Origin: Candidatus Aerophobus profundus SCGC AAA252-L23
GTDB taxonomy: Bacteria > Aerophobota > Aerophobia > Aerophobales > Aerophobaceae
Direction: 5' to 3'
NCBI GenBank assembly: GCA_000402295.1
Contig: AQRW01000167.1
Location: forward strand, 1 to 28,457
Length of the DNA: 28,457 nucleotides
Shown: one piece after another, positions 1 to 7,615 of the stretch
Layout of the letters: each line of letters opens with the position of its first letter
Position numbering within the stretch: position 1 is the stretch's first letter
Made by a program: the position numbers and the translations under genes
Notes under the pieces: model-generated
The model's database searches: none
The model's input: the letters and a program-made list of their open reading frames with translations, nothing else
What the model was told of the DNA's origin: nothing

Positions 1-95
1 AGATTTACTGACCTTATTAATACGAATATCTCAAATAAGGTGTTTACATTTGGATTGGAAACTCTTAAGGAGACGAGGAAGAACAGAAACATCTG
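1..95 (+). repeat. Left copy of a 95-bp perfect inverted repeat inside brxC
   Basis: Every base from 1 to 95 is the reverse complement of 7615 to 7521 (position p pairs with 7616-p). The match stops at 96 (g here, the complement of 7520 is a) and on the other side runs into the edge of the window, so its true length is unknown. Both copies encode the same stretch of BrxC in frame. A perfect repeat that starts exactly at the first base is what a contig end in a k-mer assembly graph looks like. Confidence 0.97.
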
Positions 96-1227
96 GACAT
101 TTAAGAAGGCTAAGTCTTCCGTTGAAATATTCCTGTTTGCGGATTCGAGAAGATATATTGAGGATAAAACATCAAAAGGAATAGATAGATACCTTAGAGA
201 AATCATGAAAGATAACACAGGAGAATATGTTGTTAATGAGAGTTTAAAAATTAAGCCTGATGCAGATGAAAATCACCTTCTTGTGAAGATGTTTAATGAG
301 ATTAGAAATAAAGTAGAAAACAATAAAAATGAAGGGGTTTTTCATCTTGGAGAAGCGTTAAAATTCTTACCAAAACCACCTTATGGGTTCTATACTAATA
401 TGGTCAATATGGCTACCGTGGGATTTTTGATGAGACAATTTGTTGGAAGGTTATATGAAGCAGGGACGGGAAGACCGTTAGAAAAAGAAATGATGAGAGA
501 CAAAATACTCAGTCTATTTAAGTATTGGCAGGAAAGCAAAGATTCAAACAAGTTAGAGGTTAGATTCGGTACAGAAGAGGAAAAGAAATTAATTGATATT
601 CTGAAATACATTTTTGATTTGCAAGATCGAGAAGTTGATAGTTTAAATGATGTGAGATGGAAAATAAGGGAATGGATAAAAGATACTAAATATCCATTGT
701 GGGCCTTTAAAGTTTCGTGTAATAATGATAAGACAAGAGATGCCATTGACAAAATCGTCTGGCTAATTAAATCAATAGATAGAGAAATTGCCTCAAAAGA
801 CCTAAACAAAATTCTGTATTCTATTAGAGATAATCAGTATGACTTGAAGTTACTAGTCAAGAAAGAGAATGCCAGGGAATTATTTACTAAATGGATCAAG
901 AACGTTGAGAATGTTAGCATAAACGAGGAAGATATTGACGATGTTATAGGTTTTTTGAGCAAAAATACGCAAGAAGAGGTTGCTTCTTGGGAAGAAGATA
1001 AAGTTAGAGAGAAAGTAAAGGATTGGAAATTAGGAAAATACATAGTGGGACCTGGATTAGGGGGAACAGAAGAAGTAGGTCCAACAACACCTATATCAAT
1101 CGTTAAAATAGATAATGTGAAAGAAACAATCAGGAATTACTCCGGTGATACGAAAGAGCTAATTATCAGATTAATAGATGAGTATCCTCAAATATGTGTA
1201 TGGTTGGAAAAATACCTGCATGGTTAG
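1..1227 (+). CDS. brxC: BrxC (BREX ATPase), C-terminal part, cut by window edge and inverted junction
   Basis: The reading frame is open from base 1 and ends at TAG 1225-1227. Its first 31 codons are the same as the last 31 codons of the minus-strand brxC part at 7521-9748. Past base 95 it continues the protein with residues WTFKKAKSSV where the other copy hits an artificial stop. Joined, the two parts give a 1119-residue protein, close to the roughly 1200 residues usual for BrxC/PglY-type BREX ATPases. This C-terminal part has no Walker motifs, which lie in the other piece; it is mostly charged and helical, with a glycine-rich stretch near residue 350 of the fragment (GPGLGGTEE). A GTG at 40 could be taken as a start but is an internal valine codon. 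pglZ starts 22 bp downstream, so the two are probably co-transcribed. Confidence 0.85.
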   Translation, partial: RFTDLINTNISNKVFTFGLETLKETRKNRNIWTFKKAKSSVEIFLFADSRRYIEDKTSKGIDRYLREIMKDNTGEYVVNESLKIKPDADENHLLVKMFNEIRNKVENNKNEGVFHLGEALKFLPKPPYGFYTNMVNMATVGFLMRQFVGRLYEAGTGRPLEKEMMRDKILSLFKYWQESKDSNKLEVRFGTEEEKKLIDILKYIFDLQDREVDSLNDVRWKIREWIKDTKYPLWAFKVSCNNDKTRDAIDKIVWLIKSIDREIASKDLNKILYSIRDNQYDLKLLVKKENARELFTKWIKNVENVSINEEDIDDVIGFLSKNTQEEVASWEEDKVREKVKDWKLGKYIVGPGLGGTEEVGPTTPISIVKIDNVKETIRNYSGDTKELIIRLIDEYPQICVWLEKYLHG

Positions 1228-1249
1228 ACAATTTTTAGAGAAGTAAAAA

Positions 1250-3658
1250 ATGAAAAATATCCAAATCTTTAAAACATTAGATGAATTATTTAAAGAAATA
1301 ACGAATGATAAAAAATCACACAGTACATATGCCCATAGGTTTCCAGTGAGATTTATTTTTTTGTCAGAATTATGGCAGTTGAAAAAACTTGTAGAATTTC
1401 TTGCAACCACTGGGATAAAGATATTAGAGCTTGTAGATTTCTTGCCCAATGATGATGGTTGGCTAACCTCTGATCAAATTATTGAATTAATAGCTCAGCA
1501 AGATAAGCAAAAAGATTTTGTGATAGTCCCATTTTCGGAAATTGTAAGGTTCTATTCAAAGGATGACCTTATTGCTGTGCTGAACAGTTTAACAGAAATA
1601 GAGAACCTCGGAGAAAATAGTAATTTTAATAGAAGATTTTATATTCCTTTTATAGGACTTTATGAAAGATTTGAACAAGATTTTCTTAGAGTATTTTCTC
1701 GAAAGGGAGAGTGGGCTCCTATATGGAAATTACCGACAAGTCAGGGAAAGCTAAATAAGATTAGGATTTGTTTAACAGACTTTGAGGTACCGAGTATTAG
1801 AAATATTAAGTTAGTTAGAAACACAAAGGAATGGTTGGGTATATGGAAAAGAGAGAAGACTGAAGAAATAGTCTGTTTCTCTAATACGTTATCGTATCTT
1901 TATAAAAATGCACTTCCAGATCAAGTTTTTGATATTGAGAAGATAGATAATCACAAGGATTTCCTTTTGAAATTATTTGGAGTAAATGTCTCTATAACAT
2001 ATAGAGATAAAGAGAAAAAATTATGGGAAAATCTTGTGAACAATATTTTAAGGAAAGAGGATACTAAAAACTTCAAAGAATTAATTGCAAAATACTTTAA
2101 CAGATCTTCGATAAAGAAAGAAGAGATAATAAATTTGTGGTTAGAGAAAGAGGATACATTTAGTAGATGGCTTTTGAAGGGGTGGGTAGTTAGTGAAGCT
2201 CTGTGGAAAGGGGATTATATATATTTGGTTATGGATAGTATTAAAAATTTCGAAAATGAGGAGTTTCTGAATAAATTATGGTTTAAAGTTTTTGATTATG
2301 ACAGAGTTAATGAAAATTGGTCAAAGGAAAGAAAAAATTGTCTAAAACAATTTTACAATAAATCTTATATGAGCTTGGATGGAATAGAGGATAAGCTGAA
2401 GGATAAATTATCTTCTATTTTACCTCAAAAAAGTAAGATAGAAGATAAATTGAAATTCCTTACAGATATTACAGTCTGTGAAAGAAAATGTCTGATCAAA
2501 ATATTTAAAGAAACCTTAGAAGAAAATAGGAGTTTCCCAGAATCTCTTAGGGAAGTTTATCCTAATTTGTATTATTATTTGCTTTCTATAGAGGTAGACA
2601 ATTTAGAAGAAATGAGATGGATAGAGGAATATTTTAATGAATATAAATACTCTAAACTGGAAAATTCACCATCTGACAAACTCCGAGAGATGTTAGAAAA
2701 GAAAAACAAAGATAAAGATTCTTTTTATAAATGGTATTACTCTATTGAAAGTCATTATTCTATAGTTGAGAAAGAGGTAATAAGAGAAATTATATGGATA
2801 GATGGATTAGGAATGGAATGGCTTTCTTTGTTTATGAAATTGGTTGAAAGATATGGTGAAAAATATGGTATATTTGTTGAAAGAAAATATGTAACGAGAG
2901 CTAATTTACCCAGTATAACTGAATGCAATAGATTTAAAAATACAAAACATGTTAGAGATTTAGATAATTTTATTCACTCTGAAAACCCTTATAAATACCC
3001 CGATGATTTAATAAAACAGATAGAATTGATAGATAAAATAATAAGGAAGAATATATTAGACAGCAGTAAAAGTAAGATTTTGGTAGTCTCTGATCATGGT
3101 TTCACAGTATTTCCGCAATCACAGTTTAGTAATATAAAGAAATACAATTTCAAGGAATCAAACCATGAAGGAAGGTGTATGTGGACTGATGGGGTTTTTT
3201 CTAACGATGAAGATTTTATTTTACATACCCCAGAGTGTGAATGTGGAAAAGGAAAGAAAAGTTTGATAACTTTAAAGTATAGCTCGCTTGATAAACTACC
3301 AAAGAGAGAGGTTCATGGGGGAGCAACTCCCGAGGAGGTATTGGTTCCTGTTATTGTTGTGTCCAGGATTAAAGGGAAGATTACTTATGAAATAAAGCCT
3401 TCTTATCAGGAAATTTCCATAAGAAATCCGAAGTTATATCTAAGCATAACTCCCACACCTGGAACTATACCTATCCTGGCATACCAAGAAAAGAACAAGG
3501 AAATAGAACTCAGATATGATACCCAGAAAGGGAAGTGGTGGGCAGAGTTAAGTAGCCTTAAAGCAGGAACTTATAACTTTTATTTAAAGATACTGGATGT
3601 AAAGTATAAAGTATCTGTTGAAATAAAAGGTGGATTAAAAGAGAGAGATCTATTATGA
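1250..3658 (+). CDS. pglZ: PglZ, alkaline-phosphatase-superfamily protein of the BREX system
   Basis: 802 residues. The C-terminal half carries the PglZ-domain signatures: WIDGLG at 516-521 (metal-site Asp518), SDHG at 614-617 (Asp615, His616) and HGGATPEE at 689-696, the characteristic HGGxxPEE motif of the family. The N-terminal half is charged and helical with no recognised domain. PglZ is the marker protein of all BREX phage-defence types; its biochemical role in BREX is not settled, although the fold is that of metal-dependent phosphatases and nucleases. It starts 22 bp after the brxC stop with a weak GAGAAG ribosome site, and its stop overlaps the brxL start by 4 bp (ATGA), so it is translationally coupled to brxL. 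The DNA is strongly AT-rich (13 G+C in the 60 bases from 2041). Confidence 0.93.
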   Translation: MKNIQIFKTLDELFKEITNDKKSHSTYAHRFPVRFIFLSELWQLKKLVEFLATTGIKILELVDFLPNDDGWLTSDQIIELIAQQDKQKDFVIVPFSEIVRFYSKDDLIAVLNSLTEIENLGENSNFNRRFYIPFIGLYERFEQDFLRVFSRKGEWAPIWKLPTSQGKLNKIRICLTDFEVPSIRNIKLVRNTKEWLGIWKREKTEEIVCFSNTLSYLYKNALPDQVFDIEKIDNHKDFLLKLFGVNVSITYRDKEKKLWENLVNNILRKEDTKNFKELIAKYFNRSSIKKEEIINLWLEKEDTFSRWLLKGWVVSEALWKGDYIYLVMDSIKNFENEEFLNKLWFKVFDYDRVNENWSKERKNCLKQFYNKSYMSLDGIEDKLKDKLSSILPQKSKIEDKLKFLTDITVCERKCLIKIFKETLEENRSFPESLREVYPNLYYYLLSIEVDNLEEMRWIEEYFNEYKYSKLENSPSDKLREMLEKKNKDKDSFYKWYYSIESHYSIVEKEVIREIIWIDGLGMEWLSLFMKLVERYGEKYGIFVERKYVTRANLPSITECNRFKNTKHVRDLDNFIHSENPYKYPDDLIKQIELIDKIIRKNILDSSKSKILVVSDHGFTVFPQSQFSNIKKYNFKESNHEGRCMWTDGVFSNDEDFILHTPECECGKGKKSLITLKYSSLDKLPKREVHGGATPEEVLVPVIVVSRIKGKITYEIKPSYQEISIRNPKLYLSITPTPGTIPILAYQEKNKEIELRYDTQKGKWWAELSSLKAGTYNFYLKILDVKYKVSVEIKGGLKERDLL

Positions 3659-5079
3659 ACAGATTGGATGTAAAAATAAAAGAAACATTCCCTGGAGAAT
3701 CAGTGTATAAAATTCCTGGGAGATATAGTGTTTTTGCAGGTAAAAATATACCCTCTTTTATAAAGGATTGGTTAGTAAAGAGGTTCACGAGCGACGAAGG
3801 AGTGCTTAGCAAAGAAGACCTTCTAATGTTTTTAGATAGACATATACCACATAAAAATAGCCAATTAAAAGGAGATTTAGTAAACGATAAAAAAAGTGTC
3901 ACTTTGTTAGCTCGATTAATAGTAGAACCAGATGTAAAAACTGGGATTTTAAGGTTTTCAATCCCTGATATTGGTATAAAAATAAATGAAGGTAAAATAC
4001 CCTCCTATATAGCCAAGAAATTCCCAGAATTAAAAGGTGGAGAAGCATGGGGAGTAGTTACATTAGACTATATATCACCACAGGGGAAAGAAAAAGGAGT
4101 AATAGAAATTACAGATTACAAGCCCTTCAAGCCTTATGAAGTCGATTTAGAGTATTATTGCTCTGTTAGAGATGAATATTTTTTGGAAGAATGGGTTGAT
4201 TTGCTGATAAGGTCTATGGAGTACAATCCAGAAGGATTTGGAAGTTTCACACAGAAATTACTATTTATCAGTAGACTATTAGTTTTTGTTGAGCCGAGAC
4301 TTAATATGATTGAACTTGCCCCTAAGGGCACTGGAAAATCATATATATTTGGAAACTTGAGTAAATACGGCTGGATTATTAGTGGCGGTATAGTAACGAG
4401 AGCAAAACTATTTTATGATGTTGCTCGTAACATAATGGGATTAATTACCAGATATGATTATGTAGCAATGGATGAAATACAAACCATAAAATTTTCTGAT
4501 GAAATGGAACTTCTTGGAGCCTTAAAAAGTTATCTGGAATTAGGAACATTTACAGTGGCAAATGTTAGGCAGACCTCTGATGCGAGTTTTATTCTATTAG
4601 GTAATATTCTATTAAATAGTGAACTAAGACCATTGAACAAGCAATACCTTAGAGAATTACCGAATGTCTTTCAAAATTCTGCTTTGTTGGATCGTTTTCA
4701 TGGATTTATAGAGGGATGGAGATTACTAAGAATAAACGAGGGTTTAAAAATTAGAGGACATGCTTTAAATGTGGAGTATTTTTCAGAAATTTTACATTCT
4801 TTGCGAGAAATTGGTAGATTTGCCACTATTGTGGATGATTTGTTAGAAATTCCTAAAAAAGCCGATACAAGGGATGTAACAGCCATCAAGAGGCTGTGTA
4901 GTGGGTATTTAAAGTTATTATTTCCCAGTGTTCGTTCAGCTGATGATATTGATAAATCGGATTTTGAAAATTTTTGCTTAGAACCATCTTTAGAAAAACG
5001 GGGGATAATAAGGAGACAAATACATTTGATTGATAGTGAATTTAAAGAGAATTTACCTTTAATTAGGGTGAGAAAATAA
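3655..5079 (+). CDS. brxL: BrxL, short AAA+ form without Lon protease domain
   Basis: 474 residues. A Walker A motif KGTGKS lies at 224-229 (Lys228), a Walker B-like AMDE at 271-274 (Asp273, Glu274), and LLDRFHGF at 344-351 holds an arginine (Arg347) in the place of an arginine finger. This fits the shorter BrxL family of about 450-470 residues. The BrxL of type 1 BREX is near 680 residues and adds a C-terminal Lon-like domain that is absent here. The natural stop and the match to the short-family length argue that this is not a truncation. BrxL is thought to act as a DNA-associated AAA+ machine needed for phage defence. It is the last gene of the island; a 359-bp gap and a G+C-richer aminotransferase gene follow. 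Confidence 0.9.
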   Translation: MNRLDVKIKETFPGESVYKIPGRYSVFAGKNIPSFIKDWLVKRFTSDEGVLSKEDLLMFLDRHIPHKNSQLKGDLVNDKKSVTLLARLIVEPDVKTGILRFSIPDIGIKINEGKIPSYIAKKFPELKGGEAWGVVTLDYISPQGKEKGVIEITDYKPFKPYEVDLEYYCSVRDEYFLEEWVDLLIRSMEYNPEGFGSFTQKLLFISRLLVFVEPRLNMIELAPKGTGKSYIFGNLSKYGWIISGGIVTRAKLFYDVARNIMGLITRYDYVAMDEIQTIKFSDEMELLGALKSYLELGTFTVANVRQTSDASFILLGNILLNSELRPLNKQYLRELPNVFQNSALLDRFHGFIEGWRLLRINEGLKIRGHALNVEYFSEILHSLREIGRFATIVDDLLEIPKKADTRDVTAIKRLCSGYLKLLFPSVRSADDIDKSDFENFCLEPSLEKRGIIRRQIHLIDSEFKENLPLIRVRK

Positions 5080-5438
5080 TAAATAATAATTAGTTTGCCG
5101 TTTAATAGATGATGGACGACAATTGTATTTTCCGTTTTAGAAAAAGGGAGTATACTATCCAGGTGATTCCAAGAAAAAAGGGAACCTAGAAAGCAGGTGA
5201 CGGATGGGTGAGAAGATTAATGATGTTCATCAGACATGTTTACGATTAAGCCTTTCATATTTTGTATGTAATAAAGTAAAAAGGGGTTGTCCTCAAGAAT
5301 CAGAAGAAGAGATTGCTACTGTAAGGTAGACATTGACTGAACATTTCACTTGAAAAAACAGAAAAAAGTTTTTTTAATGTAGAACAACCTAGTTTGCTGA
5401 ATGTTGGTTCAACTGCCTGGATAGAGGAGGTAACGGAA
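5080..5438. other. Intergenic region between brxL and aminotransferase 1
   Basis: 359 bp without a convincing gene; this is the right-hand border of the AT-rich BREX island. It contains a 41-codon ORF at 5204-5329 (ATG, TAG stop) with an AGGTGA motif only 3 bases upstream and no recognisable similarity, which I do not call as a gene. A promoter-like pair sits at 5350-5378. No clear terminator hairpin follows brxL, and no direct repeat or attachment-site remnant matching the other island border (12891-13431) was seen by eye. Confidence 0.6.
5350..5378 (+). promoter_or_regulatory. Candidate sigma-70 promoter for the aminotransferase genes
   Basis: TTGAAA at 5350-5355 and TTTAAT at 5373-5378 are separated by 17 bases; each hexamer differs from consensus at one position. 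The start codon used here (5439) lies about 55 bp beyond the expected transcription start. The region is A/T-rich, so chance matches are likely. Confidence 0.4.
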
Positions 5439-6683
5439 ATGTTTTTTGATGAGCAAGAATTTAATAAGAAACGGGAGAAAGAGTATCAGTATGTCCGGGA
5501 AGTGCTTGATTTCGGGTGGCACAATACCAGAAGCGCTGGATTTGTTACCCGACTGGAAGAAAAGTTTGCCCAGGTTTTTGGGGTTGAGTATGCAATTTCC
5601 CATAATTCCGGAACCAGCACGATGCATACCTGTCTGGAGGCGGCTGGAGTTGGACCTGGTGATGAGGTGATTGTTCCCGCACTGACTATGGCTAGTACAG
5701 CCCTGGTAGCCATCCATCATAATGCGATTCCGGTCTTCGCTGACATTGATGCCGAGACTTTTGAAATTGATCCTAAGGATATTCGCCGACGTATTACTCC
5801 CTATACCAAAGCTATCATACCGGTTTCTGTCTACGGGATGCCTCCCAATCTGGATGCCATTATGGAAATTGCTCGAGAACATCATCTGGTAGTCATTGAG
5901 GATAATGCTGAGTGCTTCCTTGGCCGCTATAAAGGCAGATTAGTGGGAACCATTGGAGATATGGCCAGCTTTAGTTTCCAGGGTTCCAAACATATGACTT
6001 CCGGCGGCGATGGGGGAATGGTAATCACTAATAATGAAGAGTATGCTCGATTGGTACGAAAGGCTTCCATCCTTGGTTATTCTACCCTAAAAGCTAAAGC
6101 AGGCTCAACAGCTATTCCAAGAGAAATCAGACAGAATCCGAATTTCGAAAGGCATGATCTGTTAGGGTGGAATTACCGTATGCATGAGCTTTCTGCAGCT
6201 ATAGGACTGGCCCAGTTAGAACGCTTAGAAGAGCTGGTTAAATGGCGCCAGGATATAGCCGAGATGTATGCTGAGGCCATCGATGGCTGCTCTTGGTTAA
6301 TGCCGCAAAAGGTTCCCGAGAAAGTCACTCATACCTATTACTGCTATACCGTCTTGCTGAAGACAGAAAAAAAGGATCTTTCCTGGAAAACCTTCCGAGA
6401 TAAATATGTAGAGTTGGGAGGAGAGTCAATTTATGGTGCCTGGAAATCCGTTCATTTGGAGCCGGTTTTTCGGGAAGAAAGATTTTATGGTAAGGGGTGC
6501 CCCAATCATTGTCCTCTTTATCAAGGAACGCCCCAGAAATATGAAAAAGGTCTCTGTCCTGTTTGTGAGAAAGTACAGCCAAACCTATTTTGTTTCAAAA
6601 CTCATTACAAAGTGCGCAATAACCAGACCTTGGCTAGGCGGCAGATGGATGCCCTGACCAAAACAATAGCCTACTTTGATTGA
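5439..6683 (+). CDS. DegT/DnrJ/EryC1/StrS-family PLP aminotransferase with extra cysteine motifs
   Basis: 414 residues from the ATG at 5439, chosen because a strong GAGGAGGT lies at 5424-5431, seven bases upstream; an in-frame TTG at 5394 has no such site. Family marks (aspartate-aminotransferase fold, type I): SGTS at 57-60 in the phosphate-binding region, IEDNAE with cofactor Asp155, and SFQGSKH with the expected Schiff-base Lys184. Such enzymes usually transaminate keto-sugars or cyclitols using glutamate or glutamine. The unusual part is near the C-terminus, where the normal CPVAE-like segment is flanked by added cysteines: CPNHC, then CPVC about 20 residues later, then a further Cys. This could bind a metal. 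G+C content is clearly higher than in brxL (32 of 60 bases from 5701). A second DegT gene follows 234 bp downstream. Confidence 0.9.
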   Translation: MFFDEQEFNKKREKEYQYVREVLDFGWHNTRSAGFVTRLEEKFAQVFGVEYAISHNSGTSTMHTCLEAAGVGPGDEVIVPALTMASTALVAIHHNAIPVFADIDAETFEIDPKDIRRRITPYTKAIIPVSVYGMPPNLDAIMEIAREHHLVVIEDNAECFLGRYKGRLVGTIGDMASFSFQGSKHMTSGGDGGMVITNNEEYARLVRKASILGYSTLKAKAGSTAIPREIRQNPNFERHDLLGWNYRMHELSAAIGLAQLERLEELVKWRQDIAEMYAEAIDGCSWLMPQKVPEKVTHTYYCYTVLLKTEKKDLSWKTFRDKYVELGGESIYGAWKSVHLEPVFREERFYGKGCPNHCPLYQGTPQKYEKGLCPVCEKVQPNLFCFKTHYKVRNNQTLARRQMDALTKTIAYFD

Positions 6684-6788
6684 TGGAGCAATGTCAAAAC
6701 TTTTATGAAGGAATCACAGAAGAACCTTATAAATAAAGGGAAAAGTCCTCCGTACAGGGGGAGGGAAAGTCTCCACCAATAAAAACAT

Positions 6789-6860
6789 GGTAGCCGCAAC
6801 CTTTAGGTTGCGCAAGAGAAGATTAGCACATAAAAACGCAGGCTAAAGCCTGCGGCTACC
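6789..6860. repeat. Double-hairpin palindromic repeat, copy 1
   Basis: 72 bp lying between the two aminotransferase genes. The ends GGTAGCCGC and GCGGCTACC are complementary (outer stem). Inside are two smaller palindromes, GCAACCTTTAGGTTGC and GCAGGCTAAAGCCTGC, giving a stem with two hairpins. The related copy at 20124-20194 has the same plan. It has no coding capacity and looks like a small non-autonomous repetitive element or a structured RNA element. Confidence 0.85.
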
Positions 6861-6917
6861 AATTGTAAAAAGACCAAGAAGTTTTGACCCTACTGTTGAT
6901 GGAGAAGGGGGAGACAA

Positions 6918-7523
6918 ATGGCAAAATTAGCCCTTAAGGGTGGCAGTCCGGTAATCTCTGGGGGACTGAAAATTAATTGGCCAATTTTTGCTGATGCGGA
7001 CAAGAAAGCTCTAATTGACGTTTTAGAAAGTGGTCACTGGGGTAATCTTAATCTGATGATTGCCGGGCTCAACTCTCAGTCCAGAGTAGCTCAATTTGAA
7101 AGAGAATTTGCTCGCTGGAACGGAGCAAAATATGCCATAGCCACTGATCATGGTACCAGTGCCCTGGTTCTGGCTTTAAAAGCGGGAGGAATGGAAGCCG
7201 GCGATGAGGTGATAATGTCTGCAGCTACCTTCGCTGCCTCGGCCACAGCAGTACTATTGGCTAACGGGGTCCCTGTGTTTGTGGACATCGATCCGGATAC
7301 TTACCAGATGTCACCAGAGGCAACAGAAGCCGCAATCACTGACAAGACCAAAGGGATTATGCCGGTTCATTATGGGGGCTACCCGGTAAATATGGACAGG
7401 ATCATGGAAATTGCCCAGAAATATCATCTCTTGGTCGTAGAGGACACGGCTGAGGCGCATGGTTCAGAATGGCGAGGCAAAAAAGTAGGCTCAATCGGTG
7501 ATATGGGCTGCTTCAGCTTTCAG
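6918..7523 (+). pseudogene. DegT-family PLP aminotransferase, N-terminal 202 residues only, cut at the inverted junction
   Basis: ATG at 6918 with GGGGGAG about five bases upstream. Residues 1-202 are typical DegT: LKGGSPV at the N-terminus, HGTSALVLAL at 78-87, VVEDTAEAHG with cofactor Asp176, and GSIGDMGCFSFQ ending at residue 202. The next residues in the family (S-K-x, with the PLP lysine) are missing, because from 7524 onward the sequence is reverse-complement brxC. The frame runs on through foreign codons to a stop at 7707-7709, but those 61 residues are not part of this protein. Family length is about 380-400, so half the gene and the catalytic lysine are absent. The loss is best explained by the chimeric junction rather than by gene decay. 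It is a paralogue of the upstream aminotransferase and not a copy of it. Confidence 0.88.
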
Positions 7524-7615
7524 ATGTTTCTGTTCTTCCTCGTCTCCTTAAGAGTTTCCAATCCAAATGTAAACACCTTATTTGAGATATTCGTATTAAT
7601 AAGGTCAGTAAATCT
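7521..7615 (-). repeat. Right copy of the 95-bp inverted repeat; junction point
   Basis: Exact reverse complement of bases 1-95. At 7520/7521 the sequence passes from aminotransferase 2 to brxC on the opposite strand, with a sharp drop in G+C. Three bases (CAG, 7521-7523) fit both the expected aminotransferase Gln codon and brxC, a microhomology typical of template switching. Confidence 0.95.

Noticed and set aside
40..42. GTG start giving a separate 395-residue protein at 40-1227
   Set aside because: The frame is open upstream to base 1, and the same codons occur inside the brxC piece at 7521-9748, so this is an internal valine codon.
3655..5079. brxL as a truncated gene
   Set aside because: Its 474 residues match the known short BrxL family, and no Lon-like remnant was seen downstream.
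5204..5329. 41-codon ORF between brxL and aminotransferase 1
   Set aside because: The ribosome site is too close, there is no recognisable similarity and it lies in an AT-rich gap; mentioned only in the intergenic entry.
5394..5396. TTG start for aminotransferase 1
   Set aside because: The ATG at 5439 has a strong GAGGAGGT at ideal spacing, and the extra residues are not family-like.
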